Origin: Campylobacter lari subsp. concheus
GTDB taxonomy: Bacteria; Campylobacterota; Campylobacteria; Campylobacterales; Campylobacteraceae
Direction: 5' to 3'
Assembly: GCF_008245025.1 (NCBI RefSeq)
Contig: NZ_CP043426.1
Span: 868,001-932,000 of the forward strand
Length of the DNA: 64,000 bases
A program made the position numbers and the translations under genes. Numbering within the stretch: the first letter of the stretch is position 1; every line of letters starts with the position of its first letter. This document shows positions 58,330 through 64,000 of the stretch, in pieces. The notes below the pieces were generated by a model that did no database searches, was not told the origin of the DNA, and saw only the letters and a program-made list of their open reading frames with translations.

Positions 58330-58735
58330 GTAAAAACTCTAAAAAAGTAATTGTAATATCTAGTCTTTTTTCTATATGCTCATCTTTAGTATTTTTTAAT
58401 CCTTCAAATAAAACTAAAATACGCTCTCTGAGATTTTTTAAAAAAAATTCTTCATTATTTATAATACTTTCTTTTTTTTCCTCTAAAGCTTCAACCTTAA
58501 TAGCCATAGCTTGCTTATCTTCTTTAACTTTTACTTCTAAATCATCTAATTCTTGGATCAATTCTTGTGCAACTTGATTAATCTCTTTTTTTATTTTATC
58601 TTCTTGGATATTAATATTTTTTTCTTGGGTAATTTCTTCTACCATAGGAGCAAATTCATCATTTTTACTTTTTTTATTATCTAACTCTGAATTAACTTCG
58701 CTTATGGCCATTTTTGCTAAATCTTCTATATTCAT
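58298..58735 (-). CDS. Helical cytoplasmic protein of unknown function
   Basis: The chosen ATG overlaps the upstream stop as ATGA and gives 145 residues; an upstream in-frame start would add only five. The protein is highly charged and helical, with coiled-coil character (about residues 45-110), and has no signal or membrane segment. I recognise no family. It lies between a small TPR-like gene and cca, in an order also present in C. jejuni. Confidence 0.68.
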   Translation of the reverse strand: MNIEDLAKMAISEVNSELDNKKSKNDEFAPMVEEITQEKNINIQEDKIKKEINQVAQELIQELDDLEVKVKEDKQAMAIKVEALEEKKESIINNEEFFLKNLRERILVLFEGLKNTKDEHIEKRLDITITFLEFLLAKIEDRLKK

Positions 58736-58977
58736 AGTTTTATTAACCACCTTTTAAATTCATTAACTTCTTCTTCGCTTTTCATATTTACAAAAAAATC
58801 AAGCATATCGTAATTTAAATCTTCATGATTAGAACGCAAACCACTTAAACGCCTTATAGCATCAATAGCATTTTTATTTTGCGGATCTTGCTTTAATATA
58901 TTTTTATAAATCTCCAAAGCTTCATCTTTTAAACCTTGTGCCTCATAAATAGAAGCCTCTGTTACTGTATATCGCAT
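58732..58977 (-). CDS. Small TPR-like protein
   Basis: The 81-residue protein has one clear tetratricopeptide repeat: ASIYEAQGLKDEALEIYKNILKQDP and NKNAIDAIRRLSGL, read in parts over residues 7-46. The ATG at 58977 is preferred; a TTG two codons earlier is possible. It is coupled to the helical protein gene by ATGA. It is a likely protein-interaction module of unknown partner. Confidence 0.68.
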   Translation of the reverse strand: MRYTVTEASIYEAQGLKDEALEIYKNILKQDPQNKNAIDAIRRLSGLRSNHEDLNYDMLDFFVNMKSEEEVNEFKRWLIKL

Positions 58978-59041
58978 TATCAACTCACAAAAAATAAAAT
59001 GTCAAAATTCTAACAAAAAAGACTTTAATTTATTTTAATTT

Positions 59042-60214
59042 TTACTTAATCACAGGAGCTTTATATGCTAAAAATACAAAAATATTAAGTATTATAGCTA
59101 CCGTAATAAGCATAATAAAGCCTAAAGTAAAATTTCCAAAACTATCATGGAGCATACCTATAATCCAAGGTGCTTGAGCTGCTATTAAATACCCTATGCC
59201 TTGTGACATGGCAGAAAGTTTAGCTGCTATAAAAGAAGTTGAACTTTTTATAGCAATAAACAATAATGAAATTGTAAAAACCCCACTAGATGCAAAACCT
59301 AAGAAAATAGCTGCTAATAACAATACTAATTTTACATCACAAAAAAACACCAAAATAAAACTTAAAACATATAAAAAACCTAATATTATAATAACAAAAC
59401 CCTTAGCATGAGCTCTTAGTTTTCCTAAAACAATAGGCAATAAAAACGCCACAGGCATGCCTATGATTTGAGAAAGTAATAAAACATTAGAACCAAAATC
59501 GATTCCAAAACCTTTTTCACTTATCATCACACTAAGCCAAGCAAAAAGACTATAAGATAAAAAACTTTGCAGTCCCATTACGATAGTAACTTTCCAAGCT
59601 GTTAAATTTAAAAAAAGATTTATTTTATTGATGTTTTTCTTTTTAGGACGCAATAATCTTTTGTTTTTCAAATGTGGAAAATAAAAAATCAAAGCAATCA
59701 AAGCTAAAACAACCCAAAAAAACATAGCTTGAGGTACTTCAAAAATTTTAAGCAAAGGAAGTGATAAGGCCACTCCAGCAATTGAAGATAAACCTATAAT
59801 TGATCCATATAAACCCATTATTTTATAAGCATTTTTTGCAAATTTTTCTTTTACAAAAGAAGGTAATAAAACATTAGCTATTGCAATACCTGCCCCAATT
59901 AAAAAAACTCCATAAAATAAACCTATATTACCCCCATAACTTCTAATAAACTCTCCAAAAACAATTAAACACAAAGCAAAAAACAAAGCTTTAATTTGCG
60001 AAAAATACGCCACGAAAAAAGATATAAGTCCAAAGGCTATCAAAGGTAAAGTTGTAAGCATACCTGCTAGAGCTGAATTTATCTTATAGTATTCTTGAAT
60101 GTATTCTACCATAGGACCTATAGAGGTTATAGGTGCTCTTAAATTTAAAGCAAGGGTAATTACAACTAAAATATTAATCCAAAAGAATTTTTTATATGAA
60201 ATTTGCGTATGCAT
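59042..60214 (-). CDS. MFS transporter, CynX/NimT-like
   Basis: The 390-residue protein has twelve membrane helices. NLRAPITSIGPMVEYIQ in the first helix and loop is typical of the CynX/NimT (cyanate/nitroimidazole) group. Substrate unknown. Its ATG lies two bases after the stop of the 55-residue membrane protein that itself follows napD by two bases. It is therefore at the 3' end of the nap transcript unless a hidden promoter exists. I do not recall such a gene at this place in C. jejuni. Confidence 0.84.
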   Translation of the reverse strand: MHTQISYKKFFWINILVVITLALNLRAPITSIGPMVEYIQEYYKINSALAGMLTTLPLIAFGLISFFVAYFSQIKALFFALCLIVFGEFIRSYGGNIGLFYGVFLIGAGIAIANVLLPSFVKEKFAKNAYKIMGLYGSIIGLSSIAGVALSLPLLKIFEVPQAMFFWVVLALIALIFYFPHLKNKRLLRPKKKNINKINLFLNLTAWKVTIVMGLQSFLSYSLFAWLSVMISEKGFGIDFGSNVLLLSQIIGMPVAFLLPIVLGKLRAHAKGFVIIILGFLYVLSFILVFFCDVKLVLLLAAIFLGFASSGVFTISLLFIAIKSSTSFIAAKLSAMSQGIGYLIAAQAPWIIGMLHDSFGNFTLGFIMLITVAIILNIFVFLAYKAPVIK

Positions 60215-60216
60215 GA

Positions 60217-60384
60217 TTATTTTTGATTTAATATATTTTCAAGATATTTTTGTTTATCTTGTTTAATATCTTTTTGTTCTATTTGTTTTTGTTGTTTTAC
60301 TACTTCATTTTCCTTAGAAAAATAAAAATGATCAATAATAAAAACAGAAGAAATGATAAAAATCAAAGGAATCAAAAAAACCAT
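60217..60384 (-). CDS. 55-residue single-pass membrane protein after napD
   Basis: The ATG follows the napD TGA after two bases and the TAA ends two bases before the MFS start. The N-terminus is one hydrophobic helix (about residues 2-19, VFLIPLIFIISSVFIID). It is followed by a charged Gln/Lys-rich tail (about 25-55), likely cytoplasmic and helical. C. jejuni has a small hydrophobic protein gene directly after napD, so this is probably its counterpart. Role unknown; an accessory to the Nap system is an inference from position. Confidence 0.68.
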   Translation of the reverse strand: MVFLIPLIFIISSVFIIDHFYFSKENEVVKQQKQIEQKDIKQDKQKYLENILNQK

Positions 60385-60386
60385 AA

Positions 60387-60722
60387 TCAATACTTTCTAA
60401 AGACATTACCATAGTATTCTATATTATCTTTTTTTAAATTATCATCAAAAGCATTTGCCTCAAAATTTGCTTTTAAAATTTTCTCTCTTTCTTCATCTAA
60501 ATCCTGATAAGAAAAAACCATATTAATACTCACTACCCCATCAAGTTGTTCTAATTGTTTATATGCTTTTAACTCATCATCTAAATTTTCACTTTCTATT
60601 ACTACTATAATTTTTTCATCCTGAGCTAATTCCACGCTACAACAAGGTGTTTTTTGAATTTGCTCTTTGAGCTTTTCTACTTTTTCTTCTTTAGTTAAAA
60701 TCAATACACTAGAAAGATTCAT
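60387..60722 (-). CDS. napD: Nap assembly chaperone NapD
   Basis: NapD binds the twin-arginine signal of NapA and delays export until the molybdenum cofactor is inserted. The 111 residues form the expected ferredoxin-like small protein: MNLSSVLILTKEEKVEKLKEQI, a CCSVELAQDEKIIVVIE strand region and LDGVVSINMVFSYQD. The start overlaps the napL stop by 14 bases. It comes last among the nap genes, as in C. jejuni. Confidence 0.88.
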   Translation of the reverse strand: MNLSSVLILTKEEKVEKLKEQIQKTPCCSVELAQDEKIIVVIESENLDDELKAYKQLEQLDGVVSINMVFSYQDLDEEREKILKANFEANAFDDNLKKDNIEYYGNVFRKY

Positions 60723-61635
60723 CTATACTCCAAAATATAATTTTATTTTCATAACCCGCACTAATGAGTTCATGCTCATTTACAAATATAAGATATTCTA
60801 GCAAAAAATCTTTATTTTGGAATTTTTTTATTGTCTTTAGGTTTTTGGTATTTACAAGTTCTATAATATTTTTTTCATTATCCCCAAAAGCCGCTATAGA
60901 ACCATTTTCATTTAAAGTGCAAGTATAAATCAAAAAATCTCTTTCTATATTTTTTTCTTGATCATTTTGCACTATGCCTAATTTTCTATCAGTACTACAG
61001 CTTGCAATAATTGCGCTTTTAAAATCAAGTTGATAAATATTATCCTTGTGAACATTCTTATAACTTTTTATTTTTTGCCACTTTTTCACATCAAAAAGCA
61101 TTAGTTCACCACTTTCAAAACCCGCCACTAATTGAGTTTTAGTTTCATTTAAAACCACATCACTTAAGCTAGAGCTAGAAAAAGTAAAATTTTTTACAAC
61201 ATTTTTTGTTTTTAGATCAAAAAGCTCTATATTAGAACCTAGCAAGGCTAATAAAATAATATTATCATCTAAAAACAAAGCTTTTTTTACTCCATCGTTA
61301 GCTAAATCATAGCTTAAAAGTTGTTTATTTTTATAAACATATAATTTTTTACTTCCAAAATCACCTTCACTTAAAATCAAAATAGCCCCATTTAAGTAAT
61401 CAATACTATAAATTCTAGGGCTAAGATTTTCTTCATAAAAATTTTTAATCTTATCTAGCTGAGTGATTTTTTGCATTTTTTTATCTTTAAGAAAATATTG
61501 ATTTATTTCTCCATTATCAAGTCCTATGAGTAAACTATTATCAGCAAACTTTAAAGCGTTTAAATTTGAATCAAGCTTAAGCTCATAACTAAATGTATAA
61601 ATACTCATTAATAAGACTAAAAATATTTTTTTCAT
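60709..61635 (-). CDS. napL: NapL, periplasmic beta-propeller-like protein
   Basis: NapL is found mainly in epsilonproteobacterial nap operons. The 308-residue protein has a signal peptide (about residues 1-16) and WD40-like blades, for example QLVAGFESGELMLFDVKKW (near 170) and IIASCSTDRKLGIV (near 208). Its role is unproven; effects on NapA activity have been suggested. It lies four bases after napB. Confidence 0.85.
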   Translation of the reverse strand: MKKIFLVLLMSIYTFSYELKLDSNLNALKFADNSLLIGLDNGEINQYFLKDKKMQKITQLDKIKNFYEENLSPRIYSIDYLNGAILILSEGDFGSKKLYVYKNKQLLSYDLANDGVKKALFLDDNIILLALLGSNIELFDLKTKNVVKNFTFSSSSLSDVVLNETKTQLVAGFESGELMLFDVKKWQKIKSYKNVHKDNIYQLDFKSAIIASCSTDRKLGIVQNDQEKNIERDFLIYTCTLNENGSIAAFGDNEKNIIELVNTKNLKTIKKFQNKDFLLEYLIFVNEHELISAGYENKIIFWSIDESF

Positions 61636-61639
61636 AATT

Positions 61640-62158
61640 TTATTTTACACCTTCGTTTAAAACATCTAAAAGATTAGATTTTTTCTTTGATTCTTCACTT
61701 TTAAATTTTGCTTCAAAGCTATTTCCTACCAAAGGTTTAGCATCACTTTGTGGCACATGACATTGTGTACAATTAAATCTTGCATCACTTATCATATCTT
61801 TAGTAGATTTGTTTTTTCTTAAATCAAAATAATGACTACTTGGAAGTGGCGTAGCTCCAACATCTTTAGCAATAGTCTTATCATGACAACTTAAGCAAAT
61901 ATTATTATCCTTAGTGATTGGAAGCATATCCTCTAAAGTGTGCGGGATTAATGGTGGAGCATTTTCAAACGATCTTTCAATCAAAACAGATTCACCAGCC
62001 ATTGTTTGAGAATATTTTACATCCAATAATTCTACATTTTCACCTTCTAAACTTGTTTTTCTTAAACCTATATCTTTTGAATCAACACTTTTAACAGCAA
62101 GCCCACAAGCACTTATTAAAATAGCTGCTGCTAAGGATAAAAAGATTTTATTTTTCAT
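61640..62158 (-). CDS. napB: Periplasmic nitrate reductase small subunit, dihaem cytochrome NapB
   Basis: NapB passes electrons to NapA. Two c-haem sites are present, CLSCH (near residue 92) and CTQCH (near 131), with further His residues for axial ligation. The N-terminus is a signal-like helix ending ILISACG, which also fits a lipobox with Cys18. That would be unusual for NapB. The length is 172 residues. It overlaps the napH end by 11 bases. Confidence 0.93.
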   Translation of the reverse strand: MKNKIFLSLAAAILISACGLAVKSVDSKDIGLRKTSLEGENVELLDVKYSQTMAGESVLIERSFENAPPLIPHTLEDMLPITKDNNICLSCHDKTIAKDVGATPLPSSHYFDLRKNKSTKDMISDARFNCTQCHVPQSDAKPLVGNSFEAKFKSEESKKKSNLLDVLNEGVK

Positions 62159-62939
62159 TTTCTCTCCTTAAATTTATTATACTAAAACCTAAAGCATCAT
62201 CGCCGCAAATATCAATACATTTTCCACATCTTATACATTCACCTGATTTTACATCTTGATTTTCTTTACCTATCATCCAAAGCACTTGCTTTTCAGGACA
62301 CACTCCAAGACATTTATAACACTTAGTACATTTTTGTAAGTTATATCTTACTTTTAACAATGAAAAATGCGAACTTAAAGCCCAAAAAGCCCCTAAAGGA
62401 CAAAAATGCGAACAAGTAAATCTTGGACTAAAAAATGTATCTGCACAAAAAATAATCAAAGCTATAAAAAGCCAAGAAACACCACCGAAAATAATCCCTC
62501 TTTGGATTATTCCTATATAAGAAAATTCCTCAAAAATAGGAAAAGAAAAAAGAAAAGAAAAAATCCAAACAAAAGCTAAAACATAATAACGCAAATTTTT
62601 ATTTACATTAAAAACTCTTGTTTGATTAAAGCCTAATTTATTTCTAATAAAATAAGCAAAATCAGTAATGATATTCACAGGACAAACCCAAGCACAAAAC
62701 GCTCTTCCAGCAAAAATAGCATAAAATAAAAATACTATCAAAGCACCACTTAAAGCCATTAAATCTACCTGCAAACTTGCTAAAGCAAGTTGAATAAACG
62801 CAAAAGGATCACTTAGTGGCACCAAAGAAAATAAAACTGAAGAGCTTAAATTTCCTTTTAATATAAAATTAAATACACCAAAAGAAAAAAAAGTCAAAAT
62901 AGACAATTGCACTATTCTTCTTAAAATAAGATATTTCAT
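62148..62939 (-). CDS. napH: Quinol dehydrogenase membrane component NapH
   Basis: NapH takes electrons from menaquinol and, with NapG, feeds NapB/NapA. The 263 residues have about four membrane helices and the cytoplasmic Cys motifs CAWVCPVN (near 86) and CSHFCPLG (near 176). Two C-terminal ferredoxin clusters follow, CTKCYKCLGVCP and CIRCGKCIDICG. No napC is seen, which fits the NapGH route used by Campylobacter. ATGA overlap with napG. Confidence 0.95.
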   Translation of the reverse strand: MKYLILRRIVQLSILTFFSFGVFNFILKGNLSSSVLFSLVPLSDPFAFIQLALASLQVDLMALSGALIVFLFYAIFAGRAFCAWVCPVNIITDFAYFIRNKLGFNQTRVFNVNKNLRYYVLAFVWIFSFLFSFPIFEEFSYIGIIQRGIIFGGVSWLFIALIIFCADTFFSPRFTCSHFCPLGAFWALSSHFSLLKVRYNLQKCTKCYKCLGVCPEKQVLWMIGKENQDVKSGECIRCGKCIDICGDDALGFSIINLRRENEK

Positions 62940-63685
62940 AGCAATTCTCCATCATTAAGGTAATCTTTAGCCTTATTTTTATTGAAATTTTTATCTGTGT
63001 TTACATCTTGCAAACGCTTTTCATCTTTTTCATCCCAACCTTTGATGTAATTATCTCCAACTTTTCCTAAAACAAATTCTCTAGGTAAAACCCTAATAGC
63101 TGCTTTTTGTGTTATACAGGCTTTTTCACAAATCCCACATCCAACACATACTTCATGATCTACCACAGGTAGTAAAAATGCATGCTTTGCGGTTCTTTCA
63201 TTACGTTTTGTTTCAAGTTTTAATGCTTTATCTATTAAAGGGCAAGCCCTATAGCAAGCATCACATTGAATTCCCCAATAAGCAACACAACTTGCACTAT
63301 CAATTATAGCTATACCCATTTTTGTTTTATAAATTCCATCTTGTTGGTCTAGATATTTACGATCTAGAGCATTTGTAGGACAATCTCTTATGCAAGGTAT
63401 ATCCTCACATAACCTGCAAGGGTTTTCTCTTGCTACAAAAAAAGGTGTACCATTTTTAGCACTATTTTCTAAATTTGCTAGCTTCAAAACATCATAAGGA
63501 CAAGCTTTTACACAAAGTCCACATCGTATGCATTTTGATAAAAATTCTTTTTCATCATCTGCTCCAGGAGGTCTTAAAAAATACTCCTGATTTGAGCTAA
63601 ATGCTAAACTTGCCAAAAATGCACTTCCGCTTCCTATACATAAAAGCTTGAAAGCAAAGGCTAAAAATTCTCTTCTATTTTTCAT
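62936..63685 (-). CDS. napG: Ferredoxin-type protein NapG
   Basis: NapG is a periplasmic iron-sulfur protein linked to NapH. The twin-arginine-like signal NRREFLAF is at residues 3-10, followed by a hydrophobic stretch. Cys clusters for four [4Fe-4S] centres follow: CIRCGLCVKACP, CRLCEDIPCIRDCP, CDACYRACP and CVGCGICEKAC. The 249 residues are normal. Starts two bases after napA. Confidence 0.95.
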   Translation of the reverse strand: MKNRREFLAFAFKLLCIGSGSAFLASLAFSSNQEYFLRPPGADDEKEFLSKCIRCGLCVKACPYDVLKLANLENSAKNGTPFFVARENPCRLCEDIPCIRDCPTNALDRKYLDQQDGIYKTKMGIAIIDSASCVAYWGIQCDACYRACPLIDKALKLETKRNERTAKHAFLLPVVDHEVCVGCGICEKACITQKAAIRVLPREFVLGKVGDNYIKGWDEKDEKRLQDVNTDKNFNKNKAKDYLNDGELL

Positions 63686-63687
63686 TT

Positions 63688-64000
63688 TTATGCTTTAGTA
63701 ATTTTTACGGCACATTTTTTGAAATCTGTTTGATTAGACAATGGACAAGTTGCATCTAGTGTAACTTTATTTATATACACATTCTCATCAAACCAAGGCA
63801 CATACACAAGGCCTTTAGAAGGTTTATTTCTACCGCGAAAATCTACCCTAGCTTTTACTTTGCCACGGCGAGATTCTACCCATACAATATCGCCTTGATT
63901 GATTTTCATAACCTTAGCATCATCTTCATTCATATAACAAAGCGCTTCAGGAACTGCACGGAAAAGCTCAGGAACCCTCATAGTCATTGTTCCACTATGC
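63688..64000 (-). CDS. napA: Periplasmic nitrate reductase NapA, C-terminal 103 residues
   Basis: The gene runs out of the window at its 5' side. The visible end begins [19 protein letters not shown] and is the molybdopterin-binding C-terminal domain, with [18 protein letters not shown] and [16 protein letters not shown]. NapA reduces nitrate to nitrite in the periplasm. It is the first gene of napAGHBLD. Internal ATGs in this stretch are not starts. Confidence 0.95.
   Translation of the reverse strand, partial: HSGTMTMRVPELFRAVPEALCYMNEDDAKVMKINQGDIVWVESRRGKVKARVDFRGRNKPSKGLVYVPWFDENVYINKVTLDATCPLSNQTDFKKCAVKITKA

Overview
The window is about 30% GC chromosomal DNA of a Campylobacter. Gene content and neighbour order point to the genus: the bipartite energy-taxis genes, the CmeDEF efflux operon, the napAGHBLD nitrate reductase operon, a CheZ homologue and FlgZ all have Campylobacter counterparts. 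A Campylobacter lari-group species is my best guess, from remembered gene content rather than from a search. Almost every base is coding. There are no rRNA or tRNA genes, insertion sequences, prophage or CRISPR arrays, and no gap without a gene exceeds about 300 bases.

Layout. 1-4.4 kb: ilvC with the start of a membrane-anchored protein behind it (minus), then rnr and holA (plus). 4.4-6.3 kb: rpsF-ssb-rpsR and a MarC-family membrane protein. 6.3-8.8 kb: a minus-strand operon fliW-proC-ctsT plus two pseudopilin-like genes. 9.0-12.1 kb: bamD-lon. 12.1-14.5 kb: an energy-taxis receptor behind two PAS proteins. 14.6-17.8 kb: ilvA, a CoA-binding protein, an MFS transporter and a MarR regulator with an unusual start. 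17.9-22.6 kb: trmA, nhaC-like, a short-chain dehydrogenase and an ankyrin protein. 22.7-30.3 kb: ogt and a DMT exporter, converging on a tightly overlapped operon glmU-coaBC-orf-uppS-pilD-lptF/G-truA.

30.4-33.7 kb is the most unusual part. It holds an autotransporter whose promoter has eight G residues directly against its -10 box, followed by fliP broken by a one-base frameshift. 33.7-42 kb: an AEC transporter, a PabB-PabC fusion with PabA, and cmeDEF. 42-54.7 kb: a long minus-strand run from cheZ through a U32 protein, purE, glyQ, NIF3, flgZ, waaA, an RluA-family gene, ffh, rpsP, khpA, rimM, trmD, rplS, a cupin, aroG and an ArsC-like gene. 54.9-64 kb: glnA (plus), then purU, cca and the nap operon (minus). 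The nap operon continues without a gap into a 55-residue membrane protein and an MFS transporter.

Functional threads: pseudopilins (6-8 kb) and a prepilin peptidase (26 kb) belong to the DNA-uptake/secretion apparatus. FliW, FliP, FlgZ, CheZ and the taxis proteins belong to motility. The nap genes provide periplasmic nitrate respiration. The best candidates for a second look are the G-tract promoter, the fliP frameshift, the MarR gene with an apparent ATT start beside a perfect palindrome, and the small protein plus transporter at the tail of the nap operon.
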